From contig JAGWSB010000018.1 in NCBI GenBank assembly GCA_028876375.1, positions 1 through 34,844 on the forward strand: a stretch of DNA of 34,844 nucleotides. The letters are read 5' to 3'. How positions within the stretch are numbered: the stretch's first letter is position 1; each line of letters begins with the position of its first letter. The DNA is from Chloroflexota bacterium (GTDB lineage: Bacteria > Chloroflexota > Limnocylindria > P2-11E). Positions 1-7,020 of this stretch are shown one piece after another. Both the position numbers and the translations under genes were made by a program. The notes below the pieces were generated by a model that worked only from the letters and a program-made list of their open reading frames with translations, made no database searches and had not been told where the DNA came from.

Positions 1-509
1 TAGGGCGCCGCGCCGGCCCAGCCGCGCGGATGGTGGAGCGCGATGAGGCCGACGAAGAAGTAGCGCACGAACGCCGCGCCGACGGATCGCGGAAGTGGAC
101 GGACCTCCGCCCCCGCGGCGACGGCACCCGGCGCGAGCAGGCTCGTGCCATGGATGGCGCGCACGTCCCCCAGCGCGCCCGACCCGGCGAGCGCGCGCAA
201 CGCCGCGATCTCGCGGACGATCGCGCGCGCCGCGGCGAGCGGCTCCGCGCCGCCCGCGGATGCGCGCACGAGGGCGGCGCTGTCGAGATGGACCTCGACG
301 ATGCGGTCGCCCCGCCCGACGATGGTCCCATCGGCGAGGCGCACGTCCCTACCGCGATACGTCGCGACGCGGAAGGAGACCAGCGCTCCGGGACATACCT
401 CGCGCCGCGGCAGGAGGCGGCGGAGGAGCGCGTCCCAGCCCGTCCAGACCCAGAGAACGCCGCGCGGCCGTCCGCCGCGGTCGCCCGCGACGCGCAGCGG
501 CCACCACAC
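1..509 (-). CDS. YkoP-like protein, partial (runs off left edge)
   Basis: An open frame enters at a GTG (509-507), followed by two Trp codons, and runs uninterrupted to the window edge, so the C-terminus is missing (169 codons seen). It resembles the YkoP family of Bacillus, found beside or fused to polysaccharide deacetylases. The recognisable stretch is F-R-V-A-T-Y-R-G-R-D followed by L-A-D-G-T and then a V-H-L-D segment. The frame starts 25 bases after the glycosyltransferase stop and is the third gene of a deacetylase, glycosyltransferase, YkoP set, so a cell-envelope role is likely. The molecular function of YkoP is unknown. No clear ribosome site precedes the GTG, so the start is uncertain. 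The family call comes from remembered motif similarity, not from a search. Confidence 0.6.
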   Translation of the reverse strand, partial: MWWPLRVAGDRGGRPRGVLWVWTGWDALLRRLLPRREVCPGALVSFRVATYRGRDVRLADGTIVGRGDRIVEVHLDSAALVRASAGGAEPLAAARAIVREIAALRALAGSGALGDVRAIHGTSLLAPGAVAAGAEVRPLPRSVGAAFVRYFFVGLIALHHPRGWAGAAP

Positions 510-534
510 CGGGCCGCCGCCGGGCGCGCGGCGC

Positions 535-921
535 TCAGTACGGCCAGCCGCGTCCGATCCCCGCGTGCGCGAGGGCCCAGCGCCCGAAGGTCGTGACCAT
601 CCCCAGGCGGAGAGGCAGCGAGCGCAGCCGGCGCGGCGACGTCGCCACGTGCGCCTCGTCGACGTGACCGACCGTGACGCCGCGCCGCGCCGCGCGGAGG
701 AGCATCTCGCGGTCCTCGCCGATCTCGATCTCCGGGAAGCCTCCCACCTCGTCGAAGAGCGCGCGCTCGCAGAAGGACATCTGCGCGCGGATCCCGAAGA
801 GCGCCTTGCCCCACTCCAGAAAGGCGAAGAAGGCGCGATCGAGCGCGTCGCCGCTGGCGTCGGCGACGATGCGGATGCTCGCGGCACAGGCGGGGATGAC
901 GACGGAGAGCTCGGGATGCAT
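535..921 (-). CDS. Shortened family-2 glycosyltransferase (internal deletion?)
   Basis: The ATG (921-919) overlaps the TGA of the upstream deacetylase as TGATG, which implies translational coupling. The 128-residue product opens with PELSVVIPA, the usual first strand of a GT-A/GT2 glycosyltransferase. It then jumps directly to what looks like the second half of such an enzyme: a segment containing FCERALFDEVGGFPE, then the IGEDREMLLRAARRG element that normally carries the catalytic ED. The middle part of the family, with the nucleotide-binding strands and the DXD metal site, is absent; GT2 proteins of this type usually exceed 220 residues. It is therefore probably a degraded gene or one with an in-frame deletion, although an assembly or strain-specific deletion is possible. 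It would act with the deacetylase and YkoP-like protein on an envelope glycan or lipid. Confidence 0.65.
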   Translation of the reverse strand: MHPELSVVIPACAASIRIVADASGDALDRAFFAFLEWGKALFGIRAQMSFCERALFDEVGGFPEIEIGEDREMLLRAARRGVTVGHVDEAHVATSPRRLRSLPLRLGMVTTFGRWALAHAGIGRGWPY

Positions 922-1631
922 CAGGCGACCTCCGCGTACGTCGCGGGCCTCCGCTCGGTCAGGAGGCGACGGATCGCGTCGAGGGTCCGCGCCGCCGCGC
1001 GCGACGAGGATGCGCCTTGCGGGTGGAGGAACGCCGCGACGACCGGGACGTGCCGCCGCACCGCCAGAGTGAAGCCCGAGATCGCGGTGACGATCCCTTC
1101 GTGGACGCCTCCGACGCCCATGTACCCGAGCGGCATCGTCCAGACGACACGCTCGGCGACGACGTCCGTCACCGTCCACATGCCGACCTGATAGCGCAGC
1201 CCCGCGGCGCGCAGCGCGGCGGCGACCCCGGGCGGCGAGAGCCATCCGGGGGCGCAGAAGGCGTCGCTGTCCGCGCCCAGCTCCGCGAGGAGAGCGCGCC
1301 CGCGGCGGAGGTGATCCGCGAGCCGCGACGGGTCGACGGTCAGCATCTCCGCGCCGCCGCCGGCGAAGAGCGCGGCGCGCGCGCGAACGAGCACCGGTCC
1401 GCGAGCCGCGCCCTCCGCGCGATGCGTGACGCCGTGGAGGGCGATCTGCGATCCGCGCTGCCGCTCGGCGCGCACGAGGTCGGCGAGAGCGGCGCTCGGC
1501 GGCGAGGGGATGACGTGGACGACGAGAGGGCGCGCTCCCAGACGGTCGAGCCGCTCGATGATCCAGCGCGAGTCCTCGAGGGTCGAGGACGACACGTCAT
1601 AGACCGAGACGACCACTCGACCGTCCCGCAC
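921..1631 (-). CDS. DUF2334 polysaccharide-deacetylase-like protein
   Basis: This 236-residue protein starts at a GTG (1631-1629). It has the look of the DUF2334/NodB-fold deacetylase family: an early V-S-V-Y-D-V-S strand (family form V-S-x-H-D-V), then the motif ALHGVTHR with two His for metal binding, then FCAPGW, which corresponds to the F-x-P-P/G-x-W element. The Asp of the YDVS segment could be the catalytic base. No signal peptide is seen, so it is probably cytoplasmic or membrane-peripheral. It leads a three-gene group with a glycosyltransferase and a YkoP-like protein, which suggests trimming of N-acetyl groups from an envelope glycan. A TAGGCT hexamer lies seven bases upstream of the GTG, consistent with a leaderless mRNA. 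The substrate is unknown. Confidence 0.72.
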   Translation of the reverse strand: MRDGRVVVSVYDVSSSTLEDSRWIIERLDRLGARPLVVHVIPSPPSAALADLVRAERQRGSQIALHGVTHRAEGAARGPVLVRARAALFAGGGAEMLTVDPSRLADHLRRGRALLAELGADSDAFCAPGWLSPPGVAAALRAAGLRYQVGMWTVTDVVAERVVWTMPLGYMGVGGVHEGIVTAISGFTLAVRRHVPVVAAFLHPQGASSSRAAARTLDAIRRLLTERRPATYAEVA

Positions 1632-1638
1632 GTCGCGA

Positions 1639-1691
1639 AGCCTAGCCCGCGGCGGACGACACCTCCCGCGCGGCGAGCGGGTACCTATAGT
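1639..1691. promoter_or_regulatory. Divergent pair of -10-like elements
   Basis: Two TAnnnT hexamers face away from each other. TAGGCT on the minus strand (1644-1639) lies 7 bases before the GTG at 1631. TATAGT on the plus strand (1686-1691) lies 6 bases before the GTG at 1698. With a transcription start 6-7 bases after a -10 box, both mRNAs would begin at or next to the start codon. No convincing -35 hexamer or Shine-Dalgarno was found for either. Confidence 0.5.
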
Positions 1692-1697
1692 CGGCGC

Positions 1698-1955
1698 GTG
1701 GAGCTCACGATCCTCGTCGTGGTCGTCGTCGGCGCCGGCATCACCGCCGGCGTCTTCCTCCTCGCGCGGGCGATCATCGAGGTGGGCGCCGTCGCGTACG
1801 CGGCCCTCGAGCGGACCATGTCTCGCAGCGAGGCGACGCGCCGCAGCGCCGCGCTCCTCGCCGGCGCCGCGCTCGCCCTCATCGCGACGGCGATCGTCGC
1901 GGCCATCGCGCTGCTCGTCGTCTTCGCCGGCCTTCTCCAGTCCGGCGGCTTCTGA
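1698..1955 (+). CDS. Small two-helix membrane protein of unknown function
   Basis: The 85-residue product has a first hydrophobic segment at about residues 3-25 (ILVVVVVGAGITAGVFLLA). A short polar loop with RTMSRSEATRRS follows, then a second segment at about 52-80, rich in Ala, Ile and Val. It starts at a GTG six bases after a TATAGT box, so it is probably leaderless. I recognise no family. It is divergent from the deacetylase group and is followed by a metallopeptidase-like gene in the same direction with no clear terminator between, so the two may be co-transcribed. It could be a membrane anchor or a chaperone-like small protein; nothing in the sequence decides. Confidence 0.6.
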   Translation: MELTILVVVVVGAGITAGVFLLARAIIEVGAVAYAALERTMSRSEATRRSAALLAGAALALIATAIVAAIALLVVFAGLLQSGGF

Positions 1956-2053
1956 CGGACGCGCCGGCCCGACCGCTGCGGCGTCCCGCCGCGCTGAACG
2001 CCGCCGGGGAGCGCCTCCTTCGCTACGCGGAGACGACGCTCACGCCCGAGGGG

Positions 2054-2644
2054 ATGCGGCGTCTGCGCGGGGCGCTGTGGGCGTTCCGCCTGTATCTGTA
2101 CGTGACGCCGGGTCCGCTCCTGGTCGATCGCGCGCTGGCCGTCTTCCCCGAGGCGGTGCGCGTCCTCGGCGCGCGCTGTCCCTTCTATCGCTACGACGCT
2201 CGCTCCGGCGGCGGGTACTGGCCGGACCGCAACGAGGTCTGGCTCGCCGCGGGCGTCGAGACGTACGAGGGGACGCGACAGGTCGTGCTGTCCGCGCGCC
2301 ACGAGATGTTCCACTTCATCGCGCACAACGATCCGCGCTACCGCCCGGACGACGACGCGGGCTGGCCCGCGCTGTGGGGGGCGCTCGAGGGGTCGCGCGG
2401 CGAGATCGACGCCTTCCCGCGCTACCGCGATTGGATCCGCGGCTCGTTCCTCCCACAAGGCGGTCACGCGAACCCGACCGAGCTCTTCGCCGACATCCCG
2501 ACGAACTTCCCCGATGCGCGCGAGATCCCGCCGCCGCTGCGTCGCTACTTCGCGCCGCTCCTCGACGGAGCGGACGGCGGACCCGACGCGGTGGCTCGCC
2601 GCGCGCCCGGCGACCTCGCGGCCTTCCATGCGCTGATCGCGTAG
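2054..2644 (+). CDS. Putative zinc metallopeptidase with HEXXH motif
   Basis: The 196-residue product contains RHEMFHFIAHND, a HEXXH zinc site (H-E-M-F-H), followed about 60 residues later by NPTELFADIPTNF, whose Glu is well placed as the third ligand of a gluzincin-type enzyme. This layout recalls small anthrax-lethal-factor-like metallopeptidases, but I cannot assign a family with certainty. No signal peptide is visible in the chosen start. The start is doubtful: GAGGGG abuts the ATG with no spacing, and the same frame stays open and protein-like upstream to about 1953 without an ATG, GTG or TTG, so a CTG start is possible. A hairpin at 2710-2727 separates it from the convergent minus-strand genes. 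Confidence 0.6.
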   Translation: MRRLRGALWAFRLYLYVTPGPLLVDRALAVFPEAVRVLGARCPFYRYDARSGGGYWPDRNEVWLAAGVETYEGTRQVVLSARHEMFHFIAHNDPRYRPDDDAGWPALWGALEGSRGEIDAFPRYRDWIRGSFLPQGGHANPTELFADIPTNFPDAREIPPPLRRYFAPLLDGADGGPDAVARRAPGDLAAFHALIA

Positions 2645-2709
2645 GCCGCCCCGATCTTTTCGCGCGCCCCGCGCACGTGGGGTCCGGCGAGCACTGGTCG
2701 CAGGCGGCG

Positions 2710-2727
2710 TGACCGCGCGGGCGGTCA
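2710..2727. terminator. 7-bp hairpin between convergent genes
   Basis: TGACCGC (2710-2716) pairs with GCGGTCA (2721-2727) around a 4-base loop. It lies between the plus-strand metallopeptidase-like gene and the minus-strand membrane protein gene and includes the stop codon of the latter. There is no T-tract, so an intrinsic bidirectional terminator is only a suggestion. Confidence 0.35.
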
Positions 2728-3063
2728 GCCCGCGGAGCTCTGCCCCCGCGCCATCAGGCGTTCGGCGATGCGCAGGATCGAGCGCGCCGCGACGAGCGTC
2801 ACGAGGACGAGCGCGATGAGGATCTCCGAGCGCGGGGAGCTCGGGCGGAGGACGAGGTCACCGCCGGTCACGAGGTCGACGGCGAGGATGATGCCGATGG
2901 CCGATGCCGTCGCGAGGAGGATGCGCCGCAGGAGCGCCGGCGACGCGAGGCCGATGCGCTCCGTCTGCCACGACCCGCTCGACCGCAGGACGAGGTGCGC
3001 GAGGACGACCGTGGCGAGGAAGGGCAGGAAGATAGACAGGTACCGCGCGAGGATCCCTTCCAC
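2725..3063 (-). CDS. Small membrane protein, end of envelope redox group
   Basis: The product has 112 residues from a GTG start (3063-3061), with three likely transmembrane stretches: about residues 8-26 (SIFLPFLATVVLAHLVL), 45-65 (RRILLATASAIGIILAVDL) and 80-98 (EILIALVLVTLVAARSIL). No Cys or His pair that would bind a cofactor is present. It follows the ferric-reductase-like gene by 24 bases on the same strand, so it is probably the last gene of that unit and may be an accessory membrane subunit. No known family is recognised. Confidence 0.6.
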   Translation of the reverse strand: MEGILARYLSIFLPFLATVVLAHLVLRSSGSWQTERIGLASPALLRRILLATASAIGIILAVDLVTGGDLVLRPSSPRSEILIALVLVTLVAARSILRIAERLMARGQSSAG

Positions 3064-3087
3064 AGCTGGAGCCTAGCCGAGCGCGCC

Positions 3088-3777
3088 TCAGGCGCGCGAC
3101 GTCACACGAGCAGGCGTCGGCACGGTCGGCCGCATCCGGAGCCCGATCATCCACAGGACGACCGCGCCGGTCCCGAGGTACATGAGCACCATCGCCGGTG
3201 ACGTGGAGTCGGTGCCGCTGAACAGCCCGTGCAGCAGCGCGAACGCGAACGACACGAAGGCGAGGTAGTGGAAGACGCGCCACGCGCCGTAGCCGACGCG
3301 GGGGCGGACCTCGACGCTCCAAAAGACCGCGGCGGCGAGATAGAGGGAGAGGATCCCGAGACCCGTCCACACCGGACGGTACGTCGCGACGAACGGCACG
3401 ACGAGGCTCGTCGGAGTGAAGCCGCCGAAGCGGTCGCCGAGCAGGAGCGCGCCGTGGAGCACCGAGAGCGACAGCGCGAGGTCGCCGAGCTGGTGGAGCG
3501 GGTAGACGATCGCGCCGGGGAGGCGCTTGCCCCCGATCTGCCCGGAGATGGCGATCCCCGCGATGGTCGTGAGCCACAGCGCGACGTACGCCGCGATCCC
3601 CGTGACGCGGATGACGTACCACACGAGGGTCGTCACGCTGTCGGGCATCGCGATGACCGGCACCACGCCCGCGGCCTGGAAGGCCGCGAGGCCGCCGCCC
3701 ACGGCGCCGACGAGGACGGCGACGATCTCGAGCAGGTGCGTGCGGCCGTCCACGGCCGCCGGCTCAGGCCGCGACAC
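3088..3777 (-). CDS. Ferric-reductase-like haem transmembrane protein
   Basis: The 229-residue polytopic protein has about six hydrophobic helices. His residues suited to b-haem binding occur in LHQLGDLALSLSVLHG and in FHYLAFVSFAFALLHG, the pairwise pattern of the ferric-reductase-like/YedZ (MsrQ) transmembrane domain. No FAD or NAD(P) domain follows, so it is the membrane part only and must take electrons from a partner or from quinol. The GTG start (3777-3775) lies inside the 3' end of the ApbE gene (14-base overlap), which suggests coupled expression. Together with ApbE this points to an electron path from the quinone pool to the outside of the membrane. No MsrP partner is present here. 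The acceptor is unknown. Confidence 0.72.
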   Translation of the reverse strand: MSRPEPAAVDGRTHLLEIVAVLVGAVGGGLAAFQAAGVVPVIAMPDSVTTLVWYVIRVTGIAAYVALWLTTIAGIAISGQIGGKRLPGAIVYPLHQLGDLALSLSVLHGALLLGDRFGGFTPTSLVVPFVATYRPVWTGLGILSLYLAAAVFWSVEVRPRVGYGAWRVFHYLAFVSFAFALLHGLFSGTDSTSPAMVLMYLGTGAVVLWMIGLRMRPTVPTPARVTSRA

Positions 3778-4702
3778 CGCTCACCGTCCCGGCGACGCAC
3801 CGCGCGAGAGCGCCCGGCGTCCCGACCGGAGAGCCGGACAGCGGGACGAGGATGACCTCGAGACCGGGACATGACACGACGAGCGCGGCCCGCCGCGCCG
3901 GCGCCTCGAGGAGGACGCACTTGGCCCACACGTCCGCGACCGCGGCGCGCGGGTGGAGGGCGACGACCGCGGCGAGGTCGCTCTCGGCGGGGAGGCCCGT
4001 CCGCGGGTCGATGAGGTGATGCATGGCCCCGCCCGGTCCGGACCACCGCCGGCGGTACGTGCCGGACGTCGCGACCGCGCCGGACGCGATGCGCAGCGCC
4101 GCGAGCGGCGCCCCGCCCGAGGGATCCTCGACGGCGACGGTCCACGCCGTCTCGCCGGGAGGCGTTCCGCGAACGGCGATGTCGCCGCCGAGGTCCACCA
4201 GCGCCGGGCCGACGTCGCCCAGAGCGTCGGCGACGCGGTCCGCCGACCAGCCTTTCACGATGCCGCCGAGGTCGATGCGCAGCCCCGGCGGGACGAGCAC
4301 GAGCCGTCCGTCGCGGCGCAGCTCCGCGAACGTCCCGTGCGCGACGGCGTCGCGGCGGTCGGCCGCGGGGTCGATGTCCTCGAACGTGCGGTCGTAGCCG
4401 GCGCGCTCGAGATCCGGCAGGATCGCCGGATCGAACAGGCCGCCGGTGGCCTCGTGCTGCTCTCGGGCGAGATCGAGGACCTCCGACATCTCCGCCGAGA
4501 CGACGACGCTCGATCCGCCCAGCGCGTTGATCCGCGACAGCTCGGAGGTGGCCTCGAAGCGGCTGAAGCGCGCCTCGATCGCGCGCGTCCGCGCCTCGGC
4601 CGACGCGAGAGCGCGCTCCCCCGCCGCCGCGCTCGCCGCGAAGACGACGAGGCGCATGGTGGTGCCCATCGCGCGGAAGGAGCGCTCGACGCGCTCGGTC
4701 AC
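3764..4702 (-). CDS. apbE: ApbE-family FAD:protein FMN transferase
   Basis: The 312-residue protein shows the ApbE landmarks. MGTTM lies near the N-terminus; SRFEATSELSRIN is the usual S-x-[FY]-x-x-x-S-E-[LI]-x-x-[IL]-N stretch; GGLFDPAI follows, then IDLGGIVKGW (nucleotide and Mg site), ALVDLGGDIA, HHLIDPRTG and finally an Ala/Val-rich ADVWAKCVLLE helix. ApbE moves FMN from FAD onto Ser/Thr of periplasmic or membrane redox proteins. No lipobox or clear signal peptide is visible here, so it may act on the cytoplasmic side or use the upstream secreted protein. The GTG start overlaps the stop of the Pro-rich protein (GTGA). None of the neighbouring proteins shows a clear [ST]-G-A-T flavinylation site. 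Confidence 0.9.
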   Translation of the reverse strand: MTERVERSFRAMGTTMRLVVFAASAAAGERALASAEARTRAIEARFSRFEATSELSRINALGGSSVVVSAEMSEVLDLAREQHEATGGLFDPAILPDLERAGYDRTFEDIDPAADRRDAVAHGTFAELRRDGRLVLVPPGLRIDLGGIVKGWSADRVADALGDVGPALVDLGGDIAVRGTPPGETAWTVAVEDPSGGAPLAALRIASGAVATSGTYRRRWSGPGGAMHHLIDPRTGLPAESDLAAVVALHPRAAVADVWAKCVLLEAPARRAALVVSCPGLEVILVPLSGSPVGTPGALARCVAGTVSGVAA

Positions 4703-4995
4703 GACGCGCGGGTGGTGGGCACCGTCGCGGGGACCGCCGGGGCCGGCGGCAGCGGGCGGAACGCCGGCAGGGAGACCCTCGTGGTCACCGACACCGATCC
4801 GACCTTCGGGAGCGGCGCGAGCGACGGCAGCGGCGGCACCGGGGGAAGGTCGACGCTCGACGGCGCGACCGCGGGGACCCGCGTCTCGCCATATGCGGGA
4901 GCGACGGCGAAGGCGGCGAAGCCCGCCACCGAGCCGGCGATGGTGCCCGCGAGCACGCCGCGTCGCAATGCGGAGCCGATCTCCTTCTTGTTCAT
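4699..4995 (-). CDS. Pro-rich membrane-anchored or secreted protein
   Basis: The 98-residue product has a positively charged start with KK and RR, then a Gly/Ala-rich hydrophobic helix (about residues 14-35, ending AVAPAYG). This could be a signal peptide or an uncleaved anchor. The rest is low in complexity and rich in Pro, Val and Ala (VPAVAPSSVDLPPVPPLPSL and similar), probably an extended exported linker. There is no Cys or His. A good ribosome site (GGGTGAAGGG) precedes the ATG. Its stop overlaps the apbE start, so it is probably a small exported partner of the ApbE/haem pair. It lacks an FMN-binding motif, and its function is unknown. Confidence 0.62.
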   Translation of the reverse strand: MNKKEIGSALRRGVLAGTIAGSVAGFAAFAVAPAYGETRVPAVAPSSVDLPPVPPLPSLAPLPKVGSVSVTTRVSLPAFRPLPPAPAVPATVPTTRAS

Positions 4996-5022
4996 CCCTT
5001 CACCCTTACCTATATGTACGCG

Positions 5023-5463
5023 CTAGTCGTCGTCGTAGCGCTCGCCGGGCTGCGTCGTCGTCGACCCCGTCGCCGTCGCGAGCGGCTGCGTCTGCGCGGC
5101 CTGCAGCTGCCTGATCTCGTCGGCCGCGGTCGCGAGCTGGGCGCTGAGCTGCGCGTTCGCCCGCTGGAGCTGCGCCGCGTTGGCGTCGGACTTCGCGAGG
5201 AGATCGCGGTATGCCGCGTCGCGCGCCTGCAGCTCGCGGTACGAGGCGTCGAGCTGCGTCATCGCTTGCTGGAGTCGCTGGTGATACGTCCGCAGCTCGT
5301 TCGCCGTCGTTTCGGTCGATGCCGCGGCCTGCGCCGCGTAGACGGCGGCGGAGTGCTGATGGGCGACGTCCGCCGCGTGGGCCGCGGCCGACGCGCTCGA
5401 GATGAGCAGGCCGAGAACGAGAGCCGTGATGGCGGCGGCGACGGCGCTGATCGTCATTCGCAT
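5023..5463 (-). CDS. Secreted coiled-coil protein of unknown function
   Basis: The 146-residue protein has a signal peptide (hydrophobic core ISAVAAAITALVLGLLIS, likely cleavage after ASA near residue 26). A long Ala/Gln/Leu helix at about 45-122 has heptad spacing typical of a coiled coil (HQRLQQAMTQLDASYRELQA and onward). It ends with a short acidic tail, GERYDDD. The ATG is preceded by AGGAGGGGGAG, a strong ribosome site, unlike most start codons nearby. It lies 27 bases upstream of the Pro-rich protein on the same strand and may head that operon. It could be a periplasmic scaffold or spacer protein; no enzyme motif is seen. Confidence 0.65.
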   Translation of the reverse strand: MRMTISAVAAAITALVLGLLISSASAAAHAADVAHQHSAAVYAAQAAASTETTANELRTYHQRLQQAMTQLDASYRELQARDAAYRDLLAKSDANAAQLQRANAQLSAQLATAADEIRQLQAAQTQPLATATGSTTTQPGERYDDD

Positions 5464-5502
5464 GCGCTCCCCCTCCTGAACGCCAAATGCCCCTCTGCGC
5501 TG

Positions 5503-5529
5503 CTAACGGGTGCTTGCTCGTTCCGTTAG
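5503..5529. promoter_or_regulatory. Perfect 7-bp dyad CTAACGG-N13-CCGTTAG
   Basis: CTAACGG (5503-5509) and CCGTTAG (5523-5529) are exact reverse complements 13 bases apart. They lie between the C39 lipoprotein stop and the strong ribosome site of the secreted coiled-coil gene. The centre-to-centre distance of 20 bases is about two helical turns, which suits a dimeric regulator. The same dyad could fold as a long-loop hairpin after the lipoprotein gene. Which of the two it is cannot be decided from sequence. Confidence 0.4.
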
Positions 5530-5538
5530 GGGGGGCGG

Positions 5539-6891
5539 TCACCAGTTCGGGGTCGCTCCCCGGACCTGAACCGGGGCTGAAACGGTCGACGGATGGATGA
5601 CGTAGACGGTCCCGTTCGATCCGCCGATCCAGGCGCGCTCGAACGCGGCGCGCGGATACACCCGGCGTACGGCGGCGTCGCTGGGCGCGGCCGGGTCGTT
5701 CGCGATGACGTCGCCCTCCGGCGTGAAGCCGCGGATCACGAGGAGATGCCCGTCCGTTCCCTGCGGGATCGGGAAGCCCGGCAGCGCTCCCGGCGCGACC
5801 TTCACCGAGGCGACGAGCGGGATGCCCGCGGCGATGAAGCGCTCGGCCTCGCCGAGCGATCGCAGCTGCGTCACGAACGCGCGCACGCCGAAGTGCGCCG
5901 CGTACGCCGTGTTGAACGGCCAGTTACCTGTCCCGCCGTACGCCGCGTCGTAGGTGTAGCGGGCGGCGCTGTCCACGGCGCGGTCGGCGTCGCCCGACGG
6001 CACCCACCACAGGTCCGCGGGCGACGGTCCGGAGCGCCAATAGGCGAGGACCATGGCGGTCGAGGTCGGGCTGCACCAGGCTTCGCCGCCGCCGTCGAAC
6101 TGCGGGAACTCGCCGGCGTGGAGCTCCTGCGAGTACGCCGGGACCGCAAGGTCCTTGCCGACGCCGCGCAGAGGACACGACCCGGCGGAGCACGGCGTCA
6201 CGATCGTCAGCGACGTCGGGTCGGACGCGACGGCTCCGATCGAACGGAGGAGCGGCGTCGCCGCGGATGCCGTCGGACGGAACAGCTGGACGCGGAGCCG
6301 GTAGGCCGCGAGCGGCACGGCCGCGACGTAGGTGTCCGTCTCGACGTGACCGAAGCGGTCGTGCTGTCCGTCCGAGGAGGAGCGCGGCACCGACGCGTCG
6401 TCGTAGGCCCACACGCCGAACGAGTACCACGCCGTCTCGTCGCCGCTGGCCGTGCGCGCCTGCAGCAGCACGCGGATGAACGCGGCGCCGGTCGTGTCCG
6501 CGGCCCACGACGGGACCAGGCGCGTGAACGCGAAGCCCGGCGCGTACCACGACGACGTCCACGTACCCGTCGTCCCGCCGGCGATCGCGACGCCGCCGGC
6601 GGTCAGCGCCGCGCCGCCGACGTCCCCGGCATCGAGGCGCAGGTCGTGATGGTCGATGCGTGCCCCGACCGGAGCCGCGGACGACGGGGTCGCCGCCGCC
6701 CCGGGGGAAGCGCTCGGCACGGCGGCGGGCGCGGGCGGCGTCGCGGCGAGAGGCGGGGACGCGGCGGCGGTGACGGCCGCCGTCGACGACGCCGCCTCGG
6801 CGGCCGGCGACCGGGCGGGCGGGGGCACGGCCGCTCCGCCGCACGCGGCAGCGAGCAGAACGGACAGAAGGAGCGGCGCGAGGGTCCTCAC
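5539..6891 (-). CDS. Lipoprotein with C39-type peptidase domain
   Basis: The 450-residue protein begins with a lipoprotein signal ending LLAAACGG (lipidated Cys17). A Pro/Ala/Ser-rich linker of about 60 residues follows, then a beta-rich middle region (about 75-230) that resembles an exported carbohydrate-binding or jelly-roll-like domain. The C-terminal C39_2 papain-like domain (about 240-430) carries the catalytic triad candidates: Cys in GEAWCSPTSTAM, His in GTDGHLLVIRGF and Asp in VIANDPAA. It is probably tethered outside the membrane and cleaves or binds peptides. The start is a GTG. The 129 bases before it hold an 11-bp direct repeat with a 21-base period. The substrate is unknown; the peptidase is not linked to a transporter or bacteriocin gene here. 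Confidence 0.85.
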   Translation of the reverse strand: MRTLAPLLLSVLLAAACGGAAVPPPARSPAAEAASSTAAVTAAASPPLAATPPAPAAVPSASPGAAATPSSAAPVGARIDHHDLRLDAGDVGGAALTAGGVAIAGGTTGTWTSSWYAPGFAFTRLVPSWAADTTGAAFIRVLLQARTASGDETAWYSFGVWAYDDASVPRSSSDGQHDRFGHVETDTYVAAVPLAAYRLRVQLFRPTASAATPLLRSIGAVASDPTSLTIVTPCSAGSCPLRGVGKDLAVPAYSQELHAGEFPQFDGGGEAWCSPTSTAMVLAYWRSGPSPADLWWVPSGDADRAVDSAARYTYDAAYGGTGNWPFNTAYAAHFGVRAFVTQLRSLGEAERFIAAGIPLVASVKVAPGALPGFPIPQGTDGHLLVIRGFTPEGDVIANDPAAPSDAAVRRVYPRAAFERAWIGGSNGTVYVIHPSTVSAPVQVRGATPNW

Positions 6892-6918
6892 GACGGCTCA
6901 ACGATCCCCCGGCGGAGC

Positions 6919-6950
6919 GCGGTACGACGCATGGACGAGGCGGTACGACG
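6919..6950. repeat. 11-bp direct repeat at 21-bp period
   Basis: GCGGTACGACG occurs at 6919-6929 and again at 6940-6950, so the copies sit on the same face of the helix two turns apart. They lie in the spacer between the divergent C39 lipoprotein and PAS-like genes. This is the layout expected for a regulator that binds as a tandem dimer, such as some response regulators. No other copy was noticed in the window. Confidence 0.45.
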
Positions 6951-7020
6951 GTCCTCGCAGAGGGATCGATGCGGCGGTCGCATGCCCGCCCGCGGCGCTT
7001 CCGCGAACGTATGCCCCGCG

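Noticed and set aside
921-1245. Upstream extension of the glycosyltransferase frame to 1245
   Set aside because: The extension lies wholly within the deacetylase gene in another frame and is Arg/Pro-rich shadow sequence. The TGATG overlap gives a clear start at 921.
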